64,000 nt of DNA from Lates calcarifer (lineage: Eukaryota > Chordata > Actinopteri > Centropomidae). The stretch spans positions 16,352,501 to 16,416,500 of the forward strand of contig NC_066837.1 in the NCBI RefSeq assembly GCF_001640805.2, written 5' to 3'. The position numbers and the translations under genes are program-made. Of this stretch, positions 36,515-50,700 are shown piece by piece; within the stretch, counting starts at the first letter, position 1, and each line of letters begins with the position of its first letter. The notes beneath the pieces were generated by a model that had not been told where the DNA came from, made no database searches, and was given only the letters and a program-made list of their open reading frames with translations.

Positions 36515-36625
36515 GATGCCTTGTAGTTAGTCTCTTGCAGTAGACAAGTTGCTTTCTTGATTTACTTGCTCTTCTTTGCTTTCCTTCGATGGTTTGCTCT
36601 GTTTCTTTCCCCAAAATCGAGGTCA

Positions 36626-36632
36626 ATATATA
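36626..36632 (-). promoter_or_regulatory. TATA box of the osteocalcin gene
   Basis: Minus-strand TATATAT (in GTATATATTGACC), about 112 bp before the ATG. It would place the start site near 36600. Confidence 0.5.
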
Positions 36633-36639
36633 CTGTAGT

Positions 36640-39600
36640 CCACCTCCTGTGTCAGACCAGACCCACACAATGAGATAACCCTCTGATTGGCTGGGGAATC
36701 AGATGTCAACATTTCCGCTTCCACTTGTCATGAAAGCTCCCATAAACACCCACGCAGTCTGGCACTGAGTCCAAAAACTCATTCACCCGCACAGAAACTT
36801 ACACGGCCGCAAACATTCTTGGCATTTGTCTTCACGTACAGTGCATGGTACTGTATGTAATCCTATATGTATCTATGTATACAAACATTCACTTGACATT
36901 GAAACCAGTCCAATATAAACAGGGTACCGTCAGGAGAGTATTATTATCTTTACACTTAAGGGAATTCCCCCTTCTGCATGATGCTCATGCATAAATGCAA
37001 ATATGCACTCTCATTTACACAGAAAAGACTCATCAGAAATATTTTATTTTTTAATTTGGGCTTTTTTTAAAGAATGACCTGCTGGCTAAATGTTAAATTA
37101 AATTACTGAACTGACATCTTAAAATACTTTCTGTCTCTGGCTTTTAGGTAAACAAAACAGTATTTTTGTCCTATTTTCTTCAACAAAAATGCATCATTTT
37201 TCTGTCAGTCATTTTCTGAGGTCAAACCAATCATTTTTATACTTGTCTTGTTTACCAATCCTGTACACCCCCTTCAAATTCCTTTCAATCCTTACCCCTC
37301 ATCACGGGAGTATAAATAATACAATAAACCCCTGAAACTCTTTCACCACCATGTGTTACTGATTTCTATAAAATACCCTTAAAATGTGATTGGATTTTAA
37401 TCAGGGAGACCCACTGCAGGGTTGCCTCTTTAACATTAAGCTTGCCAGTTCTGCCATTGCTGTTATGTTACTATACTCCTTGCCCCAGATGTGATCTCCC
37501 ACCCCCACAAACCCCAAACTATAGCCTGAGCCGACCACAAGCTACTAATCGAGTGACACGGAACAGCAGTGAGCCTCATTATGCGACAGAGCTTAATTAG
37601 AGTGTTGCAGAGTCCCACCAGAACCACAGTCAGTCACTATTTACAGATCCATCTCGGTCCAGGTCCTGGCCAGATCCAGGCATAGCCACAGCTTACCAAC
37701 GGCAACCAGTGGTCCAACAAACAGCCTTGCTTGATGTATTTCAGCATATATACAGCTAAATATAGGAAACCCCCATGTGTTGGATGCACAGTGTTTTGCA
37801 TGCGGGTTTGGATGCAGTTGTCTGTGTGAGCGATATGGTTCAAATGTGGCTTCACCTGTGGTTTTTTGATAAAAAATGGTATTTGGAGTTCACAACTTGG
37901 ACCTAAACCTTATTGCAATTAAAATACTGTCTAGATAACCAAACCATGCACACATATCACTTCACGTACATATATATCTCAGAGGGCCCCTAAACAGCTC
38001 CATTCATCATGTAGTAAGAAACACAGTGCTGCTGCAGGGTGACCTTGGTGTCCTTCGTGTTTCATAGGCTAGCGTTATTCCTGGTGTCAGGGATTTGTCT
38101 TGGAACGTGTGCCATGTAATTTCAATGTCTGGTCCAGTGTCCATTTTTGTGGATGCATTGTAGTGCGTGGGGGACACAGTTGGGGAAAACAATTGCCACA
38201 ACGTCTCTGAGTAGGCAGGAAATACAGCGTCTTGGGCATTTCTGCTTTGAATCAGTTGGTTTTCTGTTGTTGCATCTTGGCACTGAAATCATTTCATTTA
38301 GGCAATGAGTAATGTTCACTTTTTTAATTGATGTTCTGAGGTTACATGTTCTCTTGTTTGTCCAGCAGACACCGGAAAGGTTACATGCACAGGTGCTCAG
38401 AAACCAGTTGACTAAGTAACCTACAAATCTATGGAACTGCCAGAAGTTGCTTAAAAAATCCTGTTGATGATTACATGTATTAAATAGTTGTGTGATTTTC
38501 TTTATTTCCTTTTTCTTAATATTTTGTTCACTTTTGTGTGTTTTGGGGAATGGGAGGTTTCTTCTGTAATATTATTAAGGCACATGTTGTCATTCGATGA
38601 ATTCTGCCTCTGGAGCCTTTCCACTTTACAAACACTGTGAGCCAACAGAGGAATTTCTATCTTTGCTTTTCATTTTTTATCACAGATTTCTTCCCTTCCT
38701 TTGCATCATTTTGGGAACATACACAAGAATCAACAGAGGGAACTCTCACAGACACAGACATGTTTAGGAAATGACCTTGGCACATCAGGAGACAACTCTG
38801 GGCCTCTGGTAGAAACAGACTCTGACACATCTGGACTCAAACCTTAAAACAATTAAAACCCACCATTAAGCACTGAACCCCAACAACAACCAACAGATCT
38901 GATACATTACATATTAATAACAAGAGCCTATATGGTAGATAACTAGAGATATTTTTATTGTAATGTTGCAAGAAGTTCACTGTACATTTCCTTCTTTTGT
39001 CTCTGCCAGCTTTTCTCCTCTTGCATGATACACATGCATTATATCACTGGAACAAACAACCTTTAAATGACCAGTTGCATTCACGTGCATTCACCATTTT
39101 TTTTAAACCATCACCTCACTGTGTGTGTGGCAGCTCTCAACTTAGACAGAACCTTCAAGCATAACATCACTAAGGTGATGGACTTAATGCAAGGTGATTC
39201 CAGTGTTAATGTGATCAATGTGTGTGTTTTTTTTTTGTTTTTTTTGTTTGTGTTTTTTAAACTTTATTACTGTTATTGCTGTCCTGTGTGTAAATAAAAG
39301 TAAAATTCAAACTCATTAACATGATATTTCATATTTTGACAATGGAGCAATGCAAATGTTCTGACTCAACTCTGGACCTAAAAGTGTATTTTGCATGAGA
39401 TTTGAGAGATAATTTGCTGCTGTTCAGATACTGTATATTACTCAGACTGATACCAGTCAGAGCAAAATTTACTGTCTTAACAGTTTCAGCTCTCCTGCAA
39501 GAACCACAAACCTAATTCTTTAGTCATCACTCACTGACAGCAGCGAGAAGATGGAGCTGTAAAACAGCCATTATAACACAATCTAATGTGTTACATACTG

Positions 39601-41865
39601 TACAGTATTTTCAGACTGTGTCAGATGCATCAGGATAGAACAGACAGCCTTACATGACATTTTAAAACGTTTGAACGAGCTTTAAAAACCGGGGAATTAC
39701 ACCAGTTATAGACTTGACTAGACACTAGACTTGACCTCTTATCTACAGTATACTTACTGCTTACTTATTAGAGACTAGTCTTACTTAGAGACCGGCTTTG
39801 GCTGAAGATTTATAACATTTCCTCCTTGGGATTGTAAGAGCCAAGTTGCTGCTCAGTTTAGCCCAACAGGACCGTGAGATTCACTGTGCTCTGTAGAACA
39901 GAGAGTTTTGTGCGTAGTTTGAGCAAGAGAAGGAGGAGGAGGGCTCCTTCACAAGTCACATGTCATGAGAAAAAACATCAAGGCCTCTCACCATCAACCT
40001 CACCAACTCTCACTCATAAATTTAACACAAACAATAGCAAGTGTCTGAGCTTGTGACCTTCTCATTAGTGTTTCCACAGTCACCAGCATTACACAACAGT
40101 GATACTGCAGCTAGAATAAAACCCCTCATGGGTATATATCATGGGTATATATTGTGAAAGTTTTGCACAAATAAATACAAACCCATGAAAACATAACTAC
40201 TGTCCTGTGTGCCAGTATCAACTTGAACTTAACCTGACTTTTACTTTACTTTGCAACTACTCCTTACTTTGTGTAAACCAGGGCAGAATGTTTCAGATAA
40301 AACACACTGTTATGGTGATGACAATAAACATGATCTTTTAAAAAGAGCTTTTCTATTGAGCACAGAATTGAAAAGTTAATATTTTTATTGAAAAATAAAG
40401 GGTGATTAGAAGTAAAGTGGTTCACACTTAAAGAGATGTTTAAGTGAATCCAGTCCAACCTCTTTTACACAGGAAAATGTGTCAGGTGCAAAAATAAAAA
40501 TGTTTATGTAATGTATATGTAATGTTGCATTAAAATTACAGGACTGTTTGAACCCCAATGCAGGCATTTAGCAATATTTTTAAATCTTTTATCACATCTC
40601 ACACATGCTGTTAAGTCCTTTTCCACAGAGCTTTATCTAATGTTTACTCATTCCAACATTGGAGAAAATGGATTTGGATTCTAAAGAGCTCACCAAATAA
40701 ATTTCATAATAATGTTGATTTTTATTTTACAGCAGAAGCCTGTGTGAAGCCTGAAAGAGCCTTGTTTATTATAAATGATCACCATATCATAATTAACACC
40801 ACAATTGCACATTAAATTATATTTTAATTACCAGTAATTAGTGACTGCATTGTTTAATTACTGATATCAGGTTGCATTCTGTGTGATAAAGGGGCAGACA
40901 TTTATAATTTGCAGCTTGATGGTACAAAACTAAAACACACTGTCATGCCTGTCACCCTTTGACCCCCATCAGACCTTTATGTAACACTGTCTCATCTGTC
41001 GACTGTCTCTGTTGCAACCGTAAACAGACTCAGATGGCAGGCAACACGTATGTGTATCTTTCCATCTGGTCTCTGAGAAACGTCCACCTGCCAGGCTTTC
41101 CCAATTCCGCCGGATGTATCCGCTTGGCAGTACAACACCACTAATTATACTGATCCCAGTCTGGGCCTTGAAAATTCCCATCTCGCTTGAGAGAATATTT
41201 TTGAGACAAGCCCAAACTTTTTCACTCTTGATGTCTACAGCCCATCTGTTGTTCTTTTATAGAGCTTTTATAGCCTTTGTAGCTAACACTCTCTTTTATC
41301 CCATATTTTTAGTGTCAGATATGTCCAGAAGTACAATATCTTTTAGTTTATTTTGAATGACATGCTCTACTTTTTAACTGTGTGTGATTGTGGCCTTTGT
41401 GATTCACTAACGTTCTTCACTGGGGATTTTCATGTTAGTTTGTCCTGTGCAGACAATGTTTTTCACTTTATTTACACATTTTTCTATCCAGAATGAATCA
41501 TATGAGAAAGTACCACTAACTACTGTGTCTTAACTGCCTCTGTTCGGATGTTCCCAATCTGCTCTCTGTCAGTCTCTCTGAGGTCGGTGTGTTGTGGTTC
41601 TGACAATAACGTTAGCGGACAGACTAACAAACTCCGCCAGATCACTACCACTTGTGGCCAGTGACCTGTGGTCGCCTAACCAGACCGCAGACGGGCTCAC
41701 ACTCGCATAAACAGACAAAACATAACATACATGGGTAAATAAGAGAGGGCACATGATATACACACGCAGACACGCGAATGTTCACTTTTCATAGTTTCAT
41801 TTCTGTTTTCGTTCATCTGTTTTCGTGGCAAGAAGAATTCATACCAGGTGACCCCCTTTCCATTT
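36640..41865. other. Intergenic between osteocalcin and erp27; no gene recognised
   Basis: About 5.2 kb without a frame I can assign. Includes T-rich tracts (39100-39110, 39226-39260) and a CpG-richer patch with 'aacgttagcg' at 41580-41710 of unknown meaning. No MGP-like Gla exon (E-x-x-x-C-E...YGY) was found on either strand by eye. Confidence 0.45.
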
Positions 41866-41870
41866 AGTTA

Positions 41871-41876
41871 TTTATT
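41871..41876 (-). terminator. Polyadenylation signal of erp27
   Basis: AATAAA on the minus strand, about 40 bp after the stop. Confidence 0.5.
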
Positions 41877-41914
41877 TAACTTATAATAATTCATTTACAT
41901 CTTTTCTGTGCATC

Positions 41915-44900
41915 CTAGAGCTCTGTTTTGGCTTCTGCTCCAGCCTGCTTCACCTCCTGAAAAAAATAAAAGTGTGATAAGTGAAATGCGGCAGACAATA
42001 CAGCATCAGGGAATATATAAAACAGTATATAGATCAAGTTTACCTTAAGTTTATCTATTAAGTGTTGCACAGACACATACACTCTAATATTAGACTGGAT
42101 TTCCCTCAAATAAAAGCTTACAAAAACAGCTCAGTTTAGGAATTCACAACATCTATGTCAGTTGCACTGGTGCATCATGAGATGCTCTTGATTTTTATTT
42201 TTTTTTCAAGTTCTACTTCATTCCCTATCTGTTCAGACTTTCAGATTATTCAATTTCAGAAAATTACAGCTTTACTCTTTAATTTTAGTATTAGTTAACA
42301 TAAAAGGCAGACAGAAAAAACACAGGATTTATAAACCACATTCATCCAGTACACATGTGGTTAAAAGTTCAGAGATTATCAAAGAGATGTTATGGTCAAA
42401 GCCTTTCCTTTTCAAGCAAGGATCCTGTTGAAAACTTGAAGAAAACCTGTGGAAAACTATGACTGGGCTGAAGACAAATGAATAAAACAAACTGCAACTT
42501 AAAAATTGTACACTTGTTTGTGCTGTCGTGGTGAATGAAAAAGGAAAAACCTATCTAGAAATAGTCTGATGGGGGTATTTTAAAGAACTACAGCAGGATA
42601 ATAATTATTTTTCTATTCTCTGATTACTTTCTTGAATATGATTTTTTTTTTTTTAAAGAGATCAAAGATTAGCCCAGGATTACCTTGTGCATCAACAATT
42701 GTTTCCAATTTAGTTCTTCAGTTTATACATAACTATCATTTTAAGATTCTTTACGATACTTTGTTCGTCAGCTCCTCTACATTCCACAATATTGGAAATA
42801 TTGCACTTTTTACTCCATTACATTTATACGACCATTACAGTCACTTGTTATTTTTCAGATTACAGATTACACAGGAAATAATGATATATAATGATGATAT
42901 TAATAATATCTAACATGATATTAAGGCTTTTTAACAGTATACTAGTTCAAAATCAACTCCACCTCAACAAGATACAACATCAAAATGCTTCTTACATGTT
43001 AAAATATCAGTAACAATAATCTGATGATAAAATCTATGATACAGGGGCCATTCTGCTGCCAAATCAATACTTTTACCTCTGATACTTTAAATATGTTTTG
43101 CAGATAATACTAGGACTTTTACTTATAAGAGAGTAGTATTACTACTTACTACAGAAATGAAAGATCTAAATTAATCTGAATTCAGTCTTTTTAGTGCCAC
43201 TGTTCAATGATGTTTTGGCAGTAACTCCCATGTTTCTGTCTGGCTGAAGAGCTTCAGACTGTGTCACACCCAGCTAGAGCTAGCAGAGCAAATTAGTGCA
43301 CAGAATAAGGTTTCCTGTCTTTAGTGTGGCACATATACTTTACAGTGACAACGGGAAGTGCTTTTCTTGTTGTTATACATTACTGGTGTAGACATTTTCC
43401 TCTCTGAAGTTTCTCAAACATGACTACTGGAAGAGAGTGTTTCTGTTTCATTTTACTGTCCATATTCCTTTTTTCTTTAAATTTCTTTATTGTGTTGCTT
43501 AAAAGTCACTACACAGTATGCTGGAATGTCTTAAATGTCCACCTATTTATTTATTTATCTATCTATTTAGTATTTTTCACTCAGTAGTACTATTCAGCTT
43601 TCTGGGCCCCAGGGTTTTTTTTTTTTTTGGTTTGTTTTTGTTTTTTTTTCTTGTCGTTAGCACTGTCATACATAACTTGTGATGTTGTCAAGGAATGTTT
43701 GTGTTTCTCTTTAATAAAAAATAAAGTTCCAAAAAAAAAGTCACTACACATATTACAAGAAAACAGGTCCTCTGAGTACAGTGAGCAACATTTACATCTT
43801 AACCAGGTTAAATACATCTCATCAGGCAAATAACAAAGGCTGCTCACCTTCAGATCTCCTCGTAGGAAGGATTGGCAAAACTCTCGTACTCGCTCAGTAG
43901 AAATCTCTCCTGGTGGAAGGAGCCATTTCATGTCAGAGTCTCCATCGTAGATGCCAACTCGTGGGAGGTCTTGAGACTTGAGGCCAAAGTAGCCAAGGGA
44001 TCGAGAGTTGGACTTCACTGCTCCATTAATCAGCACAAACAAGAACTGGAACACAGGCTCAGTTTTTATGACTTAATTTATCTTATTATAGATTAAATCA
44101 AGTGACCACAGTGTACTGTCTTCTAAGTTTTATTTTAAAGAAATACATTTGGATATATTTGATTTGTGGCAGAATATTGATACACAGGGTTTCTGCAGTG
44201 TTCACTAAATTAGATTTTAAGACCTTTAAAGACCTTTTTAATACGACAGAGAACATAATTAAAAAATCTTTCATGCTCATACCAGTCAAAGAATGATGGA
44301 AAAAACAGTTATTTATTAATTAGTACAGCAATTGATTGACATTTCTATCACAATTCAGTCAGTTATTCCCACCTGTATATATCAATAATTCCTAGTCATA
44401 TAATTTTTTTTCTTAATTAAAAAATGTGACCTGGAGTCATTTCTGGACTGATGAACAGGTTGTCAGTGCAGAGGTCCAGGGGCCTGAGAGGTCAGGGTCC
44501 CCTGGACCAGAGCCTCTGTGTTATGTGACTGTTAATATTTCTTGTTTGAAAGTCACAGAGCTCAGCTGAAAGATGTTTTGTGTCCCTGTCAGTGTGGAGG
44601 TCCGACAGAGACAGAGTCCATGCCTAGACTCAGATAATGAGCAGAAGAATGATGGATTGGTTACCCAATTAAAAGATAAATAGCTTACGTTTCTTTGTCC
44701 ATTGAGAGTACATTGAATTCAACCAAAATCAATACTTTTTAAGACATTTGCAGACCAGCAGAGGAAGCCACTAAAGCATTTTTGTGACCCTGCTTTTTTT
44801 CTCTTCTTTGCTATATACGGTCATTTGAACTTGTCCAGGCTGTAAAGCGCATCAATGGATTTGAGACTATTGTTTCAAATTAACTTAATAAAATGAATTA

Positions 44901-47744
44901 CGTTCATGAGTGTTCTCACCTTGCCTGTGAACTCAGGTGCCAGAGCTCGCAGTTCTTTCTTGAGCTCAGTATATTCTTTACTCCCTCTGTTGGCAAAGAG
45001 CAGGAGGTGTGTCTTCACCTCTGAATTGAACAGGCCCACTGCTGTCTGAGGGAAAATAAAACAGTATATAAATACAGTGAGGATTATATGATCTCCTTTC
45101 TCAGAGGACTCACATCTGACCTCTGTGCATTTACTTATTGTTCTCATATTAACTGTGCTCAACACATCATTCATGTACTGAGAATACATGTGTCTTTACT
45201 GAGGCTTAAATTAACAAATGACAGGAAAAACAGGACAAATAGAGGCAGGGTCGTTGACTCCATAAAAACATTTAGATGGCAGTGATGAAGATGTGAGATG
45301 GGCTCACCACTTGGTTGTATTCTGTGATGTATCGGACCTCGTTGATGCTGATGAAGTTTACAAGACCGTCAGTCTCTAACTTCTTGGCCTCTGCGACAAC
45401 AAGATTCTCCTGGTGGTTATCTGCCTGGATCCCATGACACACATCAACATCATTATCATCATAAAACTGACCAATACCAGCACATTTAATATTGAAAAAT
45501 GATGGCATACAACACCTTTCTGAAGATTGTGATGGTGTCTGAGGAGAGGCTGTAGTCAGCCCACACCTCTTTCACAGTACAAATGGCTACAGGGACTGAG
45601 TCAACGCGCTTTGCGGCTGCAACAAGCTCGTCATAGCCATGACTCTCCTCTCCCTGAATACCAAAGTGACAGAGAAAGTTACAGAGGTAGATTTTTTTAA
45701 ACTATATCTTATCATGTACAATGTTTTACTGTTTTTGATTTTTCCAAATAAGTTGTTTGTCTTTAATTATTGAAGACTCTGTAGTAATTTGAGTACCATT
45801 TATTCTCTGTCCTAAAATTTGTTCATTATTACATTTGTATTGTAAATCTTTTCGTTATGGTATTGTTACTTTTACTAGAAAAAGGGTGTTGTGAAACCAC
45901 TGCAAGTAACAGATCTTAACATGTGTTCTGCTGAGCACTGATGTAATTTTCTAATGCATTTGCCCATATTTATCAAAGCCTTTTTATTGTTAATCATACA
46001 TTTGAATGCCTGGAATTAGCTGTTTTTTTATATCACAATCTACCTTAGGGTTAAGCTAGGGCTAGGCATGAAAGGGCATATTTTAGGGAGTTAGGGAATA
46101 TTATCTTTATAGTACCATTACTTGTAAAGACCACCAGGTGGTGCGGGCGACACCACAACATTTTTCAGTTTCAGCAGTCTTTTTTTCCAAAGAAAATGTG
46201 AGTTTGAAAAAACATGCAGGTGGCAGAGAGAGAGAGAGAGATAAACAAAGAAACACTGTAAACAGGGAAGCGAGACAAGGTTGATTCAAAGGAAGGTGAA
46301 TCATGTCTATTTCTGCGACAGTATTGCATGAGCTCTGGCAATCCGTTTTATCATTTTGCAGCCTGTAATATGTGTTCATTCCCAGTGACTCACAGCACCA
46401 ATATTTTGGTCTCTCTCTGCCTTCAGCATCATGGTCCAACTATGTGTTATCCTTGTGTGCTCTCCCTCCTCTGTCTTCCATTCTCCTCTCATGAACCTTT
46501 TCCCTGCCTCTGCACTTGTTTATGAGAGGGTCAATAGAGCCAATCCCACAAGACTTCAGATACGTATGTATTTCCTGTCAAGTGGCCTGCCATCTTCCCC
46601 CGCACATTGAGTCGGGCCAAAGGGCTCGCCTCTGTGGGGCAGCCAGCCACCCTCTGTCCTCACAGCAGCAATGCTGCCAAAGGTGTGGCCACAGGAAATA
46701 TATCCTTCTTCGAAATCTATTCGTGACAGCAGCATCACCAAGACCAGGGTGCAAACAAATGCTGTATTTTTGGAGCTCTCACAGTCTCACTCTCAGCTAA
46801 TTTGTCTGATCATGTCTGGTGTGCCGCGTGCATGTTAACAAAATAAACTAAGCCATAAAACAGTGCCTGTGGGCTAGTTTAAAAAGATGTCTGGAAGCTT
46901 ATTTGAGTCCATGGTTGAGACTTCTTTTCTCTACATGCAAATTTTCTTGTCTGACCTCCAGGAATCCGATGACCACCACTTCAGCAGAGTCGATAAAGGC
47001 CTCAGCGGCTTTGGTGTCATTCAGCCTGGGAAGAGCACTGTCTGAAAAAGAATGACATGAGATGCACCAGACACACAAGTCATTGTCTCAGGAAGACTAA
47101 TGGTCTACAGCCGTGCTAGCAGCTCTGTACAGCATACTAGCATTTACTGATTAGCATAACACACAAAGTGTAGCTGAGGCAGACGGGAATGTCATTAGTT
47201 TTGCTAGTTTATCAAATTTTGAAAAATTTAAATTTTGAATTTTTGCCCTGATAATGGCGCTAGATGAAAAGTTAAAGAGTGACCAAAATTAATACAATTC
47301 ATTGTGTGAGAGACAGGTATTTCAGAAATTTCCTCTTTGTGACAATCTAACCAATAACTGTTGAGGTCTTTCACTCAGATTACAAATGTGAATGTCATGG
47401 TGGATCTAGAGGTAAAGTCAGGGATAATCAAAATCAGGATTCATCCTCTGGGAACCATGACTGTCTGTACAAATTTGGTATGGTAGTCCTTTCAGTAGTT
47501 GTGGAGATATTTCAGTCTAGACCAAAGTGGCAAATCGACACAGTGAACAACAGACAGACTGCCATCACTGTAGCCATGCTGCTAGCATGGCTCAAGAAAA
47601 TCTTGGTTTTCCACACTGAAAGCAGAGAGAAGAGCCAAGGTCAACAGCAAGACAAAAAACAACATAGTATACTTAAATCAATTTACCTTTCTCTGAGGCA
47701 ATGACAGAAGACACCAGGAAGGAGAGAAACAGGGTGGTCAGCAT
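41915..47744 (-). CDS. erp27: Endoplasmic reticulum protein 27 (non-catalytic PDI-family chaperone)
   Basis: Seven exons on the minus strand: 47744-47687, 47041-46956, 45653-45516, 45424-45308, 45045-44920, 44045-43848 and 41956-41915. They join in phase to 255 codons (254 aa; human is 273). A signal peptide (MLTTLFLSFLVSSVIAS) is followed by two thioredoxin-fold domains of the b and b' type. The first contains AAEAFIDSAEVVVIGFLE and the second FISINEVRYITEYN, TAVGLFNSEVKTHLLLFA and LLPPGEISTERVREFCQSFL. There is no C-x-x-C, as expected for ERP27, which binds client proteins and recruits ERp57/PDIA3 rather than catalysing disulphide exchange. The C-terminus KTEL is a variant ER-retrieval signal (human: KVEL). 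Its position between a Gla-protein gene and pde6h matches the human 12p12.3 order. Confidence 0.95.
43516..43740 (+). mobile_element. Short retroposed sequence with poly(A) and 15-bp target duplication
   Basis: The direct repeat 'aaaagtcactacaca' occurs at 43501-43515 and again after the insert (ending at 43751). The insert ends 'aataaaaaataaagttcc' followed by nine A residues, that is, polyadenylation signals plus a poly(A) tail. This is a standard LINE-mediated insertion of a 3'-end transcript fragment, in erp27 intron 6. The source transcript is not recognised. Confidence 0.75.
44473..44508. repeat. Perfect 10-bp inverted repeat (hairpin)
   Basis: GGTCCAGGGG and CCCCTGGACC separated by 16 bp, in erp27 intron 5, in a GC-richer patch (44430-44650) unlike the flanking AT-rich intron. 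Probably part of a dispersed repeat. Confidence 0.6.
47105..47600 (+). repeat. Dispersed teleost repeat, copy 1
   Basis: Holds 'cagtagttgtggagatattt' then 'cagtctagaccaaagtgg', plus 'gggaatgtcatta', which are shared with the inverse copy at 62885-63310. It lies in erp27 intron 1 and looks non-coding. Confidence 0.65.
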
Positions 47745-50700
47745 ATTTCAATTGATTTGACTGATCGGCAGACAGCCCAGGAGACTTTGTAGCTATTTGA
47801 CTCTGTTCAAAGAGTCGTGTCACCTCTGCTCTGTGTCTGTCAGCCGCCACATGGCAGCTGGCTGTGAATGCTCCAACTTTCCTGGGATGTGATTGGAGGC
47901 TTCGTGGGAACCAGCAAGGTGTTTCTGATAAGTTGGGACGTTGGACTACGTGTCATTGTAGGACAGGGGACAGGTGTGTGTATAATATGTCTGCACTAGG
48001 GACAATACAAGTACATTTAGCTCAGTTGACCTTTGCCTTTGTGAAACATCACTTTTTCTTGTGTCTTGACATGTCTTGTCAGTAGAACCTTCATACTGTG
48101 CTCTCAGATGTCTTGTGCTGCAGTGTGTTACATAAATGCTGTGGGTGGGAGTCTCTGCTGAAATAGCAGCTTGCTTGGTACTCATGCTTTATCCCCAGGC
48201 AGGTAGCAAATAGCCAATGAGGAGGCCTGAGATTAACCGAGCTGCATTTTGGTACATTCACCACATGAGGGACAACAACTCCTACCTAATCCATTCATTG
48301 TGATGCTAACACCCAGTGAAGTAAATTTTAAATTACAGTAGGAAAAAATCTAAGTTTTTTTTAAATGCATATATGTTACTACAATAAACAAATCAAGATG
48401 TTCTTACCTTGCTATTCTTTTTTTTTTTTTTTTACTCTTTTTAACTTATTTTTTTTAAATTTCATTTTGTAAATTGTCTTTGAATACACTGAACTGAAAA
48501 TGGCTATATAAAACAAAATTATTATATGTATCTATTAGTATTAAAATCAGAGGTATGTATTTCCTCCATTCAATGAGTGTAAACCAAAATATCTGAGGTT
48601 TTGTCTGTAAACATCCCTATAATGAAGGAACACCAAACTTTTCTGATTGACAGATGCTATGAAGAACTATTGAAAATGACCTCTTTGTGGTGCATGAGTG
48701 CATAAGAAGTGATTCTTAAGATTGCACACTACCTCTGCAAGCAAATGTCTTGATAGCAAAGTAATTTTTAAAAAATGTAGTATAGTTTTAAAAATGTGAT
48801 GTTATCATGATAGCAAAGAATTACAGCACAAGAAGAACTTCTAAAATCAAAATTTGTGAGTCAAGGAAAATAAAAGGATATAAAACATTTTCTCAGATAA
48901 CTAGTTAGAGACAGAGACCTAGAGACAGAGGAAGCCCACAAACAGCAGCTCCCACAACCACAGAAATGTTGTCTTTAGTCTTGATGTTAAAACAAAAACA
49001 AAACGCCACTGAGAAGCAGATTTATTTATGACAGCGCCATAACAATTATTAAACTACATTGAAAAAGAAAGATTTACATCAAGTTTGACATTTTACTCAG
49101 TGATTTTTCAACATTGTTCCCACAGAAAAGGAATCTGCTGAAAACTGCAGGGAAGTCATAGTTTGGCCGACCAAACTGACCAAAGAGCAGGAAAAAGGCA
49201 TGATGGTGGATGCATAAAAATACAGTGAACTCTTAAGGACAAGACAGTTTTGGTCTGAACCCTATAAACTTTCTCTTTTGCATCAATAAAATCCAATTAC
49301 CTTTCACACACAATTCTAAAAATTAAAGGTTACTCTGATTTTGAGACCAAAATATTTCTGCTGCATGGTAGTTGATGTTGAACAGAACTAGGAACAGTCT
49401 CAATGTGGTCAGTGCATGAAAACGACTAATGAGAGCTATAATGAAAAAACTCTCTAGGTTTTAACTGTGGGGCTCAGCAAAAGAAAAGAGAAAAAACAAA
49501 CAAAAAACTGTGTCTATCTTCTACAGAACCAGATTTGTCAGCCTATTGATTGTTAATAAATTCACCTAGAAGATCAATACACAAGGTGATTGTTGGTGTC
49601 ACCTTTTCTCCTGACTTGGTTCAATCACACAACAGTTGACGATGATGGGAATGTCTGACCACCAACCACAGACCCTATGCCACTAGCATGACTAAAAATC
49701 GAAACAAATTTTCTCAGATTCAACACATCTTACTGAGGCGCTCCAGACATGTGGCTCCTGGCAGTGAAAAGCCTGACCTTATTTACACTGCTGCTGTGCA
49801 TGATGTATGTTCACAGGGGGCTTACTTAGGGGCAACAGGCCGGTGAGGCAACACTAATACTGTAAATTAGGGCAACGCTAACGTCACAGAAATACACATA
49901 TGGACGTCAGAGCAGTGACACTTTCTGTATGAGCGTGCGACTCCTCTCAGGTGATGACCACTGAAAGTAAATCTACTTTCAAACACTTTTTCCATCTCCT
50001 CAGTGTCAGCAAGGTGTAGTGAGAACCAACACTGCAGATTACAGCCCACACAGTAGTGTGTAATTATTCAGTGAATACAAGGCATCAATAAAATGCTTAC
50101 TGGGTATTTAAAATACAGGCAAGTACAAGGGGAGAAGACAAAAGGGTTAGGGAATAAAGGGGTTTAGCTATAACTATAAAATATTTTATATTTTTATGGG
50201 ATGTGGTTTATGTTTTGTGATTAAATACTAGGCTAAAGTACATTGTTCAGTTATATTTGCGCTTACAGATTATTTTTAATGTTCATTATAAAGTTGCTGT
50301 GTTTTTCTAAGTTTAAGTGCCATATGTAGTTTCTTCCTTTTCATGACGTAGCTGTTGTGACTAGACACTTAGACAAAGTCTGCTGGTACCCTGCTTGTAC
50401 CATGTAATTATTCAATATATACTGGGTAACAGTAAACAGTGTCATTTAAGTCTAGGTTGAACTAAAATTTGTTATTTCCTTGTTTCCTGTAAATCTTCAC
50501 CTTTTACCTACAAGTACAGATTAAGTATTTCATTGGTATCCCATATGCCATAATCTAAAGCTTTGGTAAGTGAGAATATGCTCTAACCTTTGGAGATATA
50601 ACATAAAAATCATTATGGTAACTTTTAGTGACTTGGAATGTGAAATGTTGTAAAGCACTGAAGATCAAATATTGCAACCACTAATTTTTTTTTTATCTCT

